From Phytohabitans rumicis (GTDB lineage: Bacteria > Actinomycetota > Actinomycetes > Mycobacteriales > Micromonosporaceae): 64,000 nucleotides of DNA. Positions 25,624 to 33,990 of the stretch are shown piece by piece. Position 1 is the stretch's first letter; every line of letters begins with the position of its first letter. A program made the translations under genes and the position numbers. The stretch lies in the NCBI RefSeq assembly GCF_011764445.1, contig NZ_BLPG01000001.1, forward strand, positions 2,170,001 through 2,234,000. The letters run 5' to 3'. The notes beneath the pieces are model-generated. The model did not search any database, was not told where the DNA came from, and saw only the letters and a list, made by a program, of their open reading frames with translations.

Positions 25624-26313
25624 GTGAAGAACACCTTCGGTCGATGGCTCCCGGCTATCACCAGTACTCCCCTGCGCAAGTCCGCGGTGCTCGCCGCCGG
25701 GCTCGTGTTCGCCAGCGGCGCGGTCGCCGGACCGGCCACCGCGGCAGCGGCAGCGTCCGCCGCGCCCGCCAAGACGGCGGCAGCAGCCACGTCGGCGACC
25801 CCCAAAGCGAAGCAGCTCAACTTCCGGTACCGGGCGCAGAGCACGTACTACTTCTGTGCGCCGGCCGCCACCAGCATGGCCCTGAGCACCTCCGGCCACC
25901 TGATAAGTCAGCCGAAGCTGGCCGCGCTGCTGGGTACGACGGAGAACGGCACCGACTCGGCGTACGAGACGACCCGGGTGCTCAACCAGGTCACCGGGAC
26001 GAACTTCTACCGCACCCGGGAGATCCCGGGCGGGTACGCGCGGCCGTGGCAGATGGACCGGCTGCAGGCGGACGTGGTCCGGGCGATCGGTCACGGCTAC
26101 GGCGTCGTCGCCAACGTCAAGGGCACCGCGTACGACACCGCCGGTGGAATGCACTCCTTTGAGGGCGGTCACTACATCGCGGTCGTCGGCTACCAGGACG
26201 AGGGCCGACTGGTGAGGATCGCTGACTCGGCGGAGCCAAATGGTGACGGTACGTACTGGATGACCACGATCAAGCTGGCCAACTGGATCGCCGAGCGCGG
26301 TTATTCGGCATAA
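25624..26313 (+). CDS. Secreted C39-family-like cysteine peptidase
   Basis: 229-residue exported protein. The signal peptide (about 1-41) shows a basic start, SAVLAAGLVFASGAVAG and an Ala-rich cleavage region. The mature part carries the C39_2-type papain-like pattern: YYFCAPAATSMALS with the nucleophile Cys near residue 79, a central LNQVTGTNFYRTREIPGG, and GGHYIAVVGYQDEG with catalytic His and a following Asp (RIADSAEPNG). It is not a bacteriocin-exporter type because no ABC region is attached. GTG at 25624 with GGAAGGG upstream begins the signal peptide; a longer open frame runs into the family A repeat. It converges on tetR at a shared terminator. Confidence 0.85.
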   Translation: MKNTFGRWLPAITSTPLRKSAVLAAGLVFASGAVAGPATAAAAASAAPAKTAAAATSATPKAKQLNFRYRAQSTYYFCAPAATSMALSTSGHLISQPKLAALLGTTENGTDSAYETTRVLNQVTGTNFYRTREIPGGYARPWQMDRLQADVVRAIGHGYGVVANVKGTAYDTAGGMHSFEGGHYIAVVGYQDEGRLVRIADSAEPNGDGTYWMTTIKLANWIAERGYSA

Positions 26314-26335
26314 AGACGTAATTCCCTCCCCCGAG

Positions 26336-26370
26336 AAAAGGGCCGACCCGGATACCGGGTCGGCCCTTTT
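26336..26370. terminator. Perfect bidirectional intrinsic terminator
   Basis: Arms 26336-26351 (AAAAGGGCCGACCCGG) and 26355-26370 are perfect reverse complements around the loop ATA, with A4 and T4 flanks on either side. It ends transcription of the protease gene (plus strand) and of the convergent tetR gene; the tetR stop codon uses the last T of the hairpin. Confidence 0.93.
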
Positions 26371-26998
26371 CAACGATACGTACGCAAGCCATTGCGCAGC
26401 GTATCGAAAGCCCGATCTGCCGCTGCCACCGCCGCCGGATACGTCTCGTCGGCCGTGCTCCCTCGGCCAGCCGGCGCCAGATGTCCCGGGCCAGCACCCG
26501 CTGCACGGCGATCACCTGGCACGCGGCGAGCCGGGCCTCCAGCGGGTCGGAGCCCAGTGCGAGCGCCTCGGCGAGGGCGTCCTCGTCGCGCTGGGTGTAC
26601 TGGGACACCCGGGCGCTGAGGCTGGGCGTGTCGAAGACCATCCGGTGGTACGCCAACACCTGCTCGTGGTCGTTGAGCCCGGTGACCGGGTCGCGCCGGT
26701 CGAGCCCGTCGAGGAAGTGCCGGTGCAGCGCGGTCAGCGGCGCCAGGCCCGACTCGCGGCCTTCCCGCACCACCCGGGCCGCCTCGCCCTGGTGATCGGC
26801 GATCCGGTGCAGGACCAGGTCTTCCTTGCTCGCGAAGTACTTGAACAGGGTGGGCTTGGACACGTCGGCCGCTTCGGCCACCTCGGCGACGGAGACCTGG
26901 TCGAAGCCGCGGGCCAGGAAGAGCGTGATCGCGGCCGACGAGATGGCCTCGTGCGTACGCGCCCGCTTGCGCGCCCGCAGCCCGATGTCCCCGCCCAT
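26370..26998 (-). CDS. TetR-family transcriptional regulator (apparent frameshift)
   Basis: About 209 residues once one base is restored in the run 26460-26462: the frame then passes from RDIWRRLAEG into STADETYPAAVAAADRAFDTLRNGL and stops at 26370. The N-terminal HTH is clear (HEAISSAAITLFLARGFDQVSVAEVAEAADVSKPTLFKYF, about 14-53), followed by an all-helical ligand domain. Without the repair the frame runs on into the convergent gene. It is divergent from the HelD-like gene, and a palindrome in the 54-base spacer is its probable operator, so it likely represses both itself and the helicase. Confidence 0.88.
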
Positions 26999-27034
26999 CC
27001 GCCGACCCTAGCACAATCCTTACTAGGTCAAATT

Positions 27035-27049
27035 CTTAACTGAGTTAAG
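27035..27049. promoter_or_regulatory. Probable TetR operator
   Basis: CTTAACTGAGTTAAG is a near-perfect 15-base dyad in the tetR-helD spacer, flanked by ACTAG and CTAGT at similar distances, and much more AT-rich than its surroundings. It ends 3 bases before the GTG start of the helicase gene, so a bound dimer would block that promoter directly. Confidence 0.65.
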
Positions 27050-27052
27050 CTA

Positions 27053-29029
27053 GTGCGCGTGGAGGACGAACTCGAATACCTGGCGGCCACCCGGCGGGCG
27101 CTGGCCCGGATGCTGGACACCGCCCGCGTGCGGGTCGACACCGGGGACGCGATCGCCGGCGACGGCTACAGCGCGGAGACGCTCGGCCGGATGCTGCGCC
27201 GTCATGTCAAGGACCTGGCCGAGGAGCCGAGCAGCCCGCCGTACTTCGGCCGCCTCGACTTCGCAGTGGAGGAAGAGCGGTACTACATCGGGCGGCGGCA
27301 CGTCACCGACGCGGCGGGGCTACCGATGGTGCTCGACTGGCGCGCGCCGATCTGCCGCGCCTTCTACCGGGCCAGCGCCCGCGACCCGATGGGCGTCGCG
27401 GTCCGGCGGCGGTACGGCTGGGACCCCGCCGGCCGGCTCACCGGGTACGAGGACGAGCGGATCGGGCAGGCCGCCGGGCTCAGCCGCCTCGTCGCCGAGG
27501 AGATCGAACGCCCCCGCGTGGGGCCCATGCGCGACATCGTCGCCACCATCCAGCCGGACCAGGACCTGCTGGTCCGAGCCGACGTCGACGAGTCGGTGTG
27601 CGTCCAGGGCGCGCCGGGCACCGGCAAGACCGCGGTCGGCCTGCACCGCGCCGCGTACCTGCTCTACACCCACCGGCAGCGCCTGCGGCGTGGCGGCGTC
27701 CTCGTCCTCGGGCCCAACCGGGAGTTCCTGCGCTACATCTCCGCCGTGCTCCCGGCACTCGGCGAGGTCAACGTCCGGCAGTCCACACTGGACGATCTGC
27801 TGGACACCGGCGCGGACGCGGTGGACACCGGCGCGGCCGCGGCCGTCAAGCACGATGCCCGGATGGCCCAGGTGCTCCGCCGCGCCCTCTACGCCAACCT
27901 TGCCGAGCCGTCCGAGCCGCTGGTCGTGCCGGACGGCTCGTACCGGTGGCGGGTGTCCGTCGAGGCGCTCCGGCGCGTCGTGGCCGACGTCCGCCGGGAG
28001 GCGCTGGCCTACGGCATGGGTCGTGAGCGGGTACGCGCCCGCGTGGTCGCGCTGCTCCAGCGGCGCGCCGAGACCGTGGACACGCCCGGCGCGGTCTGGG
28101 TGCGCCGGATGAGCCACTGCCGGGCGGTGAACGGGTTCCTGGACGCGGTGTGGCCGAAGGCCCGGCCGGCGGAGGTGGTGGCCCGGCTGCTCGGCGACCG
28201 GGCGGCGCTGGCGGCGGCCGCGGACGGCCTGCTCACCGAGGCGGAGCAGGCGGTCATCGCCTGGCTGCGTCCCCGCAGGGCGCGGAGCGCCCGCTGGACC
28301 GCCGCCGACGCCGTGCTCATCGACGAGGTCGCCGGCCTGGTCGAGCACGCGCCCGGCTTCGGGCACATCATCGTCGACGAGGCGCAGGACCTGTCGCCGA
28401 TGCAGTGCCGCGCGGTCGCCCGGCGCAGCGCACACGGCTCGCTGACGGTGCTCGGCGACCTCGCCCAGGGCACCACCCCGTGGGCCGCCCGGTCCTGGCC
28501 CGAGCTGCTCGCCCACCTCGGCAAGCCCGCCACCCCCGTGGTGCCGCTGACCACCGGGTTCCGGGTGCCCGCCGCCGTACTCACGCTCGCCAACCGCCTG
28601 GTGCCCGCGCTCGGCGTCGACGTACCCCCGGCGGTGTCCCTGCGGCGCGACGGTGACCTGCGCATCCAGGAGGCGCCCGACCTGGCCGCGGCCGCCGTGG
28701 CCGCGGTGCGCGCGGCCCTCGCACAGGCCGGCTCCACGGCGGTGATCGGCACCGCGGACCGGCTGCCGTCCATCGCCGCGGCGCTGGCCGCGGCCGGGAT
28801 CGAGGCCGGCGGGGAGCGGGTGACCCTGCTCCCCACCGGCCTCGCGAAGGGCCTGGAGTACGACCACGTGATCGCCGTCGAGCCGGCCGAGATCGTCGAG
28901 GCCGAGCCGCGTGGCCTGCATCGGCTGTACGTCGTGCTCACCCGCGCCGTCTCCCGGCTCGACGTGCTCCACTCCCGGCCGCTACCCGATCAGCTCAGGT
29001 CGTCGCACACGTTCCGTTCCGTGCCGTGA
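27053..29029 (+). CDS. HelD-like superfamily 1 helicase
   Basis: 658-residue UvrD/Rep-related ATPase. An N-terminal coiled coil (about 1-60, VEDELEYLAATRRALARMLDT) resembles the arm that HelD inserts into the RNA polymerase secondary channel. Then come the YIGRRHV...VLDWRAPICRAFYRA region, Walker A GAPGTGKTAV (about 183-192), a variable insert, Walker B HIIVDEAQDLSPMQ (about 440-453), LTTGFRVP and the C-terminal motif region EYDHVIAVEPAEI...LYVVLTRAV. HelD proteins strip stalled RNA polymerase from DNA, and in actinobacteria some confer rifampicin tolerance. GTG start abuts the TetR operator. The 3' end overlaps the convergent gene by 40 bases. Confidence 0.88.
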   Translation: MRVEDELEYLAATRRALARMLDTARVRVDTGDAIAGDGYSAETLGRMLRRHVKDLAEEPSSPPYFGRLDFAVEEERYYIGRRHVTDAAGLPMVLDWRAPICRAFYRASARDPMGVAVRRRYGWDPAGRLTGYEDERIGQAAGLSRLVAEEIERPRVGPMRDIVATIQPDQDLLVRADVDESVCVQGAPGTGKTAVGLHRAAYLLYTHRQRLRRGGVLVLGPNREFLRYISAVLPALGEVNVRQSTLDDLLDTGADAVDTGAAAAVKHDARMAQVLRRALYANLAEPSEPLVVPDGSYRWRVSVEALRRVVADVRREALAYGMGRERVRARVVALLQRRAETVDTPGAVWVRRMSHCRAVNGFLDAVWPKARPAEVVARLLGDRAALAAAADGLLTEAEQAVIAWLRPRRARSARWTAADAVLIDEVAGLVEHAPGFGHIIVDEAQDLSPMQCRAVARRSAHGSLTVLGDLAQGTTPWAARSWPELLAHLGKPATPVVPLTTGFRVPAAVLTLANRLVPALGVDVPPAVSLRRDGDLRIQEAPDLAAAAVAAVRAALAQAGSTAVIGTADRLPSIAAALAAAGIEAGGERVTLLPTGLAKGLEYDHVIAVEPAEIVEAEPRGLHRLYVVLTRAVSRLDVLHSRPLPDQLRSSHTFRSVP

Positions 29030-29505
29030 TAGATCGTCACCGTCTTGTAGGCCACCGCGTCGAACGCCACCGTGTAGACGCCGTCGAAGACCCACAGCCC
29101 GCGCGGGTGGTCGCCGCCGCCCTCCTTGAAGCCGAACATCGCCGGCCCCACGAGGTACCAGGTGGAGTTGGTGATCAGCGTGCCACCCGGCTGGTACGCG
29201 ACGATCGCGTTCCCGCTCAGGTCCACGTCCACCGAGGCACCGGTGGCCGTGTTGGTGACGCGGAAGACCAGGTCACCCACGTACGCCTCGCGCTTGGTCG
29301 AGCCGTCCGGGTAGGTGGCCAGCACCTTGGTCATGACCTCGTCCACGACCGGCTCCAGGTGCACCGCGAAGTCGCAGCGCGCCCCGGCCGGCTGGTCGTA
29401 CGGTGCCGACGGCGCCGGCACCCAACCACCGCTGGCCGACGCGGGCATCGGCGCGACAAATACCGCCGTCACGGCGGCAACAAGAAGAATCAGCAATCGA
29501 CGCAT
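28990..29505 (-). CDS. Secreted protein of unknown function
   Basis: 171 residues starting MRRLLILLVAAVTAVFVAP, a clear Sec signal peptide with cleavage after about residue 25 (ASA). The mature domain looks beta-rich (TYPDGSTKREAYVGDLVFRV, VDLSGNAIVAYQPGGTLI) and has two cysteines (CDFAVHL near the start, NVCDDLS at the end) that could form a disulfide joining the termini. I do not recognise a named family. The start is set at 29505 because the open frame upstream is antisense to the SARP gene. It converges on helD, overlapping by 40 bases. Confidence 0.75.
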   Translation of the reverse strand: MRRLLILLVAAVTAVFVAPMPASASGGWVPAPSAPYDQPAGARCDFAVHLEPVVDEVMTKVLATYPDGSTKREAYVGDLVFRVTNTATGASVDVDLSGNAIVAYQPGGTLITNSTWYLVGPAMFGFKEGGGDHPRGLWVFDGVYTVAFDAVAYKTVTIYHGTERNVCDDLS

Positions 29506-29556
29506 GGAAACGAGCCTTCCCGAGCCGCCTGACCACAGGCTTACCATCGACGGACC

Positions 29557-30906
29557 ATGGAGTTCCGACTGCTCGGACCGTTCGAGGCCCGCCACGGCGG
29601 CCGTACCGTCGAGGTCGGCGGCCGCCGCCAGGAGCGCTGCCTGCTCGCCCTCCTCCTGCTCGAAGCCGGCCGGATCGTGCCCATCGACCGGCTCGTCGAC
29701 CTGCTGTGGGACGGCGACCCGCCGGACGCGGCCCGCGCCGTCGTGCACACCTACGTCGGCCGGCTGCGCACCGCGCTGCGCCCCTACGGGGCCACCATCG
29801 CCACCCGGGGCGGCGGCTATCTGATCGAGGCCGGCGGCCATGCGGTGGACGCCGCCGAGTTCACCGCCGCCGCGCACGACGCGGCCCGCGTCGACCATCC
29901 CGATGACCGGGTACGCCTGTGCGACCGGGCCCTGGACCTCTGGCGCGGCCCGCTGCTAGCCGACCTCGCCGGCGACCCCCTGCGCGAACGGCTCGGCAAG
30001 GACCTCGATGACCTGCGCCTGACCACCGAGGAGTTGCGCGCCGAGGCCCTGCTCGGCACCGGCCGCCACGACCGGGTGGTCGCCGACCTGATCCCGCTGG
30101 CCCAGGAGCACCCGGCCCGGGAACGGCTCATCGGCCACCTCATGACCGCCCTCTACCGCAGCGGGCGCCAGACCGACGCCCTGCACCTCTTCGAGCTGAC
30201 GGCGAAGGCGCTGGCCGCCGACCTCGGCGTCGAGCCGGGGCCGGAGCTGCGCACGCTGCAGGAGCGGATCATCGCCGGCGACCCGCGCATGGAGCGCCCG
30301 GCCGTCCCGGTGTACGCCGTCCGGGTCCGCGACCAGTGGCTCCCGTGGGCGGTCGGCGGCCACCCGGCGCTGGAGCTCTGCAACACGTTCGCGGGGTGGG
30401 GCGGCCCCCGGATGCCGGGCGCGGAGTGGCTGCGCGGCTACCCGGCCCTCGCGGTCTGGGCAGCTCACCAGGGGCTGGCCGACGAGCCGACGGTCAACCG
30501 CCTGCTCCGCGAGGCCGAACGCGACCCGGTCGCGGCCACCGCCGTACTCGATGAGGCGCGTGAGCTGCGCGCGGACCTCTATGCCTGCCTGACGGACGCC
30601 GCGGATGTCCGCGCGTTCGAGGCCGTGGCGCGGCGCGCCGAGGCCGCGGCCAGATTATCCGTGTACGTCCGCGACGCCGACGGCCTCGGCCGGTGGTCCT
30701 TGTCGCGGGAGGCGGGGCTGCGGCTGCCCGTGCACGCCGCCGCCCGCAGCGCGGCGGAGCTGCTGGCCGACCCGCGCCGGTTCACGGTGCGCGCGTGCCC
30801 GAGCGCGCGCTGCGGCTGGCTCTTCATCGACCACAGTGGACGGCGCCGGTGGTGCAGCGTCGCCACCTGCGGCGGGCTCACGCCGGACGAGTGCGCGCGG
30901 GAGTGA
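29557..30906 (+). CDS. SARP/BTAD regulator fused to an ABATE/CGNR-like zinc domain
   Basis: 449 residues in two modules. Residues 1-95 form the OmpR-like winged helix of SARP regulators (FRLLGPFEARHGGRTVEVGG...HTYVGRLRTAL) and 100-245 the BTAD helical domain (DLWRGPLLADLAGDPLRERL...ALAADLGVEPGPELRTLQ). From about 258 it resembles the ABATE domain of stress-related regulators (GGHPALELCNTF...), ending in a Cys zinc finger, VRACPSARCGWLFIDHSGR then WCSVATCG. The CGNR tetrad that names this family reads CGGL and the protein stops 10 residues later, so the C-terminal helix is lost. The 3' end overlaps the convergent methyltransferase gene by 29 bases. Targets unknown. Confidence 0.82.
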   Translation: MEFRLLGPFEARHGGRTVEVGGRRQERCLLALLLLEAGRIVPIDRLVDLLWDGDPPDAARAVVHTYVGRLRTALRPYGATIATRGGGYLIEAGGHAVDAAEFTAAAHDAARVDHPDDRVRLCDRALDLWRGPLLADLAGDPLRERLGKDLDDLRLTTEELRAEALLGTGRHDRVVADLIPLAQEHPARERLIGHLMTALYRSGRQTDALHLFELTAKALAADLGVEPGPELRTLQERIIAGDPRMERPAVPVYAVRVRDQWLPWAVGGHPALELCNTFAGWGGPRMPGAEWLRGYPALAVWAAHQGLADEPTVNRLLREAERDPVAATAVLDEARELRADLYACLTDAADVRAFEAVARRAEAAARLSVYVRDADGLGRWSLSREAGLRLPVHAAARSAAELLADPRRFTVRACPSARCGWLFIDHSGRRRWCSVATCGGLTPDECARE

Positions 30907-31705
30907 CCCCGACCGCCACCCAGATCGTGAGTACGGCGAGGAACTCGTCGCGCGCCGCCGCCGCGTCGACGGCGGCGAACCACCGGTCCCGCAGCTCGTC
31001 CGGGATGATCCCGGCCTCCCGCGGGATCTCCTTGTTGAACACCGGTATCACCGCGCTGGCGGACTCCGGATCGGTGAACCACAGCGGCACCGGCTCGCAG
31101 CGCACCTCGGCCAGCCCGGCCCGGACCAGCCGGCCACGCAGCGTGCGGCCCATCGTCGGGTGGTGCTGGCGCGCCGGCACGGCCCGCCAGATCGCGTCCA
31201 CCAGATCGTCGGGCAGGCCGTCGCCGGCCACCGACGTCCAGTCGGTGTCGACCAGGCAGACCCGGCCGCCCGGGCGGGTGACCCGGGCCAGCTCGGCGAC
31301 GGCGGCGTCCGGGTCGGCGAGGTGCTGCAGGACGCGCTCGGTGCGTACCCCGTCGAAGCTGGCGTCCGGGAAGTCGAGCGCCGTGATGTCACCGACGGCG
31401 TAGGTCACCGCGCTGCCGTCGTGCCGATCGGTCGCGACAGCGACCGCGGCGGCGGACGCGTCGACCGCGACCACCTCGCCGTCCGGGGCGACCGCGGCGG
31501 CGAGCTGCCGCGCCACCTCGCCCACGCCGCTGCCGACGTCCAGCAGGCGCTGGCCCGGGCGCGGGTCGAGCGCCGCCTGCGCGACCCGGCGGACCCGCTG
31601 GATCTCCGGGCTGGCGGCCATCCGCTCCAGCGCGCCGAGGATCAGCGCCCGGATCTGCGGCGGCATGTCGTCGACCTGGGCGAACGGGGTCGGCTCGGCG
31701 CTCAT
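30878..31705 (-). CDS. Class I SAM-dependent methyltransferase
   Basis: 275 residues. The SAM-binding Rossmann domain (about 45-165) has motif I LLDVGSGVGEVARQLA, motif II VVAVDASAAAV, and GDITALDFPDASFDGVRTERVLQHL as motifs III-IV; VTRPGGRVCLVDTDW is the post-motif. It resembles ubiquinone/menaquinone-type and small-molecule methyltransferases (Methyltransf_11/25). The substrate cannot be told from sequence. It lies 2 bases downstream of the PemK-like gene on the same strand, so they are probably cotranscribed. Confidence 0.88.
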   Translation of the reverse strand: MSAEPTPFAQVDDMPPQIRALILGALERMAASPEIQRVRRVAQAALDPRPGQRLLDVGSGVGEVARQLAAAVAPDGEVVAVDASAAAVAVATDRHDGSAVTYAVGDITALDFPDASFDGVRTERVLQHLADPDAAVAELARVTRPGGRVCLVDTDWTSVAGDGLPDDLVDAIWRAVPARQHHPTMGRTLRGRLVRAGLAEVRCEPVPLWFTDPESASAVIPVFNKEIPREAGIIPDELRDRWFAAVDAAAARDEFLAVLTIWVAVGVTPARTRPA

Positions 31706-31707
31706 GG

Positions 31708-32142
31708 TCAGCTCCAGCCGTAGTTGGTGCGCAGCTCCTGGGCCACGGCCTCGAACCTGACCCGGTCCAGCACCGCACCCTCCCGGCGGATGCCGTCCTC
31801 ACGCAGGGTGAGCACGCGATCCAGCCGCACCCAGCTCGGGCGCTCCTCGCGGTCCCACGCGCCGGGCCCGAGCGCGAACCAGTGCCGCTGCCCGTCGCGC
31901 TCGTCCTGGCTGGAGAGCATCAGGCCGAGCAGGGTCCGCTTGCCCTCCCGCCCGACGACCAAAACCGGACGGTCCTTGCCCTGATCCGGCAGATCCTCGT
32001 AGGCCACCCAGGTCCACACGATCTCGCCCGGATCGGCCTGGCCGTCGAGGTCCGGGGCGTACACCAGGTGGCGGCCGGCCGTCGAGATCGGGCGCGGCCG
32101 CCGCCGGAGCTTGGCGGCCACGTTTTTGAGGAGGTTGCTCAC
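31708..32142 (-). CDS. PemK/MazF-like family protein
   Basis: 144 residues with the PemK-like SH3-fold pattern: GEIVWTWVAYEDLPDQGKDRPVLVV (the strand that in MazF/PemK carries the conserved RPVLVV), RTLLGLMLSSQ, and VRLDRVLTL. MazF-type members are mRNA endoribonucleases paired with an antitoxin. Here no small antitoxin gene precedes it; a 33-residue basic N-terminal extension (MSNLLKNVAAKLRRRPR) is present, and the partner is a methyltransferase gene. It may be a non-toxic housekeeping member, so toxin function should not be assumed. Confidence 0.75.
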   Translation of the reverse strand: MSNLLKNVAAKLRRRPRPISTAGRHLVYAPDLDGQADPGEIVWTWVAYEDLPDQGKDRPVLVVGREGKRTLLGLMLSSQDERDGQRHWFALGPGAWDREERPSWVRLDRVLTLREDGIRREGAVLDRVRFEAVAQELRTNYGWS

Positions 32143-32198
32143 GATGTGACCCTAGCGGTTCGCGGAATTCGATCCGCGGACGTCGGGTTGGTGGGTTC

Positions 32199-32930
32199 AT
32201 GACGAGTCAAACAGCCGCTCGCGGCCGGGTCCGCGTCGAGACCGGCGCGAAGCGCGTACGCATCGTCTTCAACGGCCAGGTCATCGCCGACACGACCAGT
32301 CCCGTGTACGTCTGGGAAAGCCCCCACTACCCGACGTACTACATCCCCCTCGCCGACGTACGGGACGGCGTGCTCACGGCCACCGAGCGCACCAGCCACT
32401 CCCCCAGCCGCGGCGACGGGCAGCGTTACACCGTCGCGGTGGACGGCAAGGAGGCCGTCGACGCGGCGCTGCGCTACCCGGAGTCCCCGATCGAGGAGCT
32501 GCGCGACCTGGTGCGCTTCGAGTGGGACGCGATGGACGACTGGTTCGAGGAGGACGAGCCGGTCTACGTGCACGCCCGCAGCCCGTACACCCGGATCGAC
32601 ATCCTCGCCAGCTCCCGCCACGTACGCGTCGAGATCGACGGGGTGACCGTGGCGGAGTCGACCCGCCCGTACCTGCTCTTCGAGACCGGCCTGCCGACCC
32701 GCTACTACCTGCCGATGACCGACGTACGGCTGGACCTGCTGGAGCGCAGCGACACCGTCACGCACTGCCCGTACAAGGGGCAGGCCGAGTACTGGTCGGT
32801 CCGCGTGGGCGACACGGTGCACAAGGACGTCGTCTGGTCGTACCGCACCCCGCTCCCGGAGAGCCAAAAGGTAGCCGGCCTCCTCGCCTTCTGGCCCGAA
32901 AAACCCGCCGTCACCCTCCACGTCTCCTAG
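32199..32930 (+). CDS. DUF427 protein with tandem domains
   Basis: 243 residues made of two DUF427 units (about 5-120 and 125-240). Each shows the pattern VRIVFNGQVIADTTSPVYVWE...PTYYIPLADVR and VRVEIDGVTVAESTRPYLLFE...RYYLPMTDVRLDLL, followed by SxSxCPYKG-like segments: the second reads THCPYKGQAEYW, while the first has the weaker SHSPSRGDGQRY. DUF427 proteins are cytoplasmic beta-rich proteins of unknown function, often near redox genes. The first copy of the cysteine-containing motif is degenerate, so only the second is likely to keep any metal or redox site. Confidence 0.87.
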   Translation: MTSQTAARGRVRVETGAKRVRIVFNGQVIADTTSPVYVWESPHYPTYYIPLADVRDGVLTATERTSHSPSRGDGQRYTVAVDGKEAVDAALRYPESPIEELRDLVRFEWDAMDDWFEEDEPVYVHARSPYTRIDILASSRHVRVEIDGVTVAESTRPYLLFETGLPTRYYLPMTDVRLDLLERSDTVTHCPYKGQAEYWSVRVGDTVHKDVVWSYRTPLPESQKVAGLLAFWPEKPAVTLHVS

Positions 32931-32957
32931 CCCACGTCTTCCCCGCCCCCTTTCCCC

Positions 32958-33020
32958 GTCGATCAAGGGCATATGGCCGTGCTTCGATCTCCGATCCACG
33001 GCCGTTTGCCCTTGATCGGC
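32958..33020 (+). repeat. 63-bp palindromic element, family A copy 4
   Basis: Arms as in other copies (GTCGATCAAGGGCATATGGC...), centre TTCGATCTCCGA, orientation +, trailing half-site AAATCCTTGATCGGCG at 33025-33040. It lies in the 389-base gap 32931-33319 after the DUF427 gene, next to a C-rich tract. The rest of the gap holds only the hairpin at 33217. Confidence 0.95.
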
Positions 33021-33216
33021 GCGGAAATCCTTGATCGGCGCGGCAGGGGGCACGGTCCGCGCCGCCCGCCCACCGCTCTGCGCCCCCGCACCCCCAGCCG
33101 CCCCAGGCGGGGCGGTGCGCCGTGCGCCCTGCGCCGTTTGTTGGCTTCGATGATCGGGCCGCCCGCTCGGACATACCCGGCATACCCGGCCGCGAGATCC
33201 CGGGCCATCCATGACC

Positions 33217-33256
33217 GTGGCGAATAGTTGCCCCGCGGCGGGCAATTCCTCGCCAC
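33217..33256. repeat. Intergenic hairpin
   Basis: Arms 33217-33233 (GTGGCGAATAGTTGCCC) and 33240-33256 pair over 17 bases with a four-base internal mismatch; loop CGCGGC. It lies about 65 bases past the stop of the minus-strand lipoprotein gene and could end that transcript. Confidence 0.55.
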
Positions 33257-33319
33257 AGTCGTCCAAGGCGACGCCTACCGGGGCAAGCGGCGCACGTGGG
33301 CTGACTGTAGGTCCCGCGG

Positions 33320-33907
33320 TCACGGGAAGCCGAGGACGAAGACGGCGTCGCCGCGCCAGCCCGTACCGTCGCGACGCAGGGGGACCGGCAGCAGCTGCCC
33401 GGTCGGCGCGACCGTCGCCGGCGGGTCGGCGATGCCGAACACGATCTGTGTCGTGAGGCTGGCCGACGGGTGCCGGATCTCCAGGTGGATGTGCGCGGGC
33501 GGGGCGTTCGGCTCCGGGTACTGGGCCGGCCGGATCGTCGACAGCCGGAAGCGTCCATTGTGGTCGGTCCGCACGGTGCCCTCGTAGTAGCAGCACCGTT
33601 CCGAATCGGCCGGGCCGTAGAGGCCGCGCGCGTCGGTGTGCCAGATTCTCAGGTCGGCGCCGCCGGCCGGCCGGCATCCGGCGTCGAGGATGACGGCCTC
33701 GATGAGGAGCGCGTCGCCGCCGGCGGTCGAGCGGGCGAGCCCGTTGGTCGGGCCGGGCACCAGCGCGGACGCGGGCTCGGCCGTGCCCGGGGCCGGCCGC
33801 GCGCATCCCACCGGTGTCGCGCTCGGGGTCGCGGCCGGCTCCGGATCGCCGTCGCACCCGACGGCGACCAGCACGCCCAGCATGGCGACCACGATCCGTA
33901 CGCCCAT
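33320..33907 (-). CDS. Lipoprotein with intradiol dioxygenase-like fold
   Basis: About 195 residues. MGVRIVVAMLGVLVAVGCDGD is a lipoprotein signal with the modified Cys at about residue 18. The mature domain resembles the beta-sandwich of intradiol ring-cleavage dioxygenases: LIEAVILDAGCRPAGGADLRIWHTDARGLY, TVRTDHNGRFRLSTI, and PPAHIHLEIRHPSA, where HIH and upstream Tyr residues match the usual iron-ligand positions. Extracellular intradiol-like lipoproteins are common in actinobacteria, with aromatic or unknown substrates. TTG at 33946 is an alternative start, but ATG 33907 begins the signal peptide. Confidence 0.75.
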   Translation of the reverse strand: MGVRIVVAMLGVLVAVGCDGDPEPAATPSATPVGCARPAPGTAEPASALVPGPTNGLARSTAGGDALLIEAVILDAGCRPAGGADLRIWHTDARGLYGPADSERCCYYEGTVRTDHNGRFRLSTIRPAQYPEPNAPPAHIHLEIRHPSASLTTQIVFGIADPPATVAPTGQLLPVPLRRDGTGWRGDAVFVLGFP

Positions 33908-33990
33908 ACCCCTACGAGCCACGGGAAAAGGGCGGGGTTCCGACAATGAACGGGACGCCCCGCGACAATGGGCGCTGAAGGGGGTACGCG

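Noticed and set aside
31708-32142. Complete toxin-antitoxin module
   Set aside because: No antitoxin-like frame was found on either side of the PemK-like gene.
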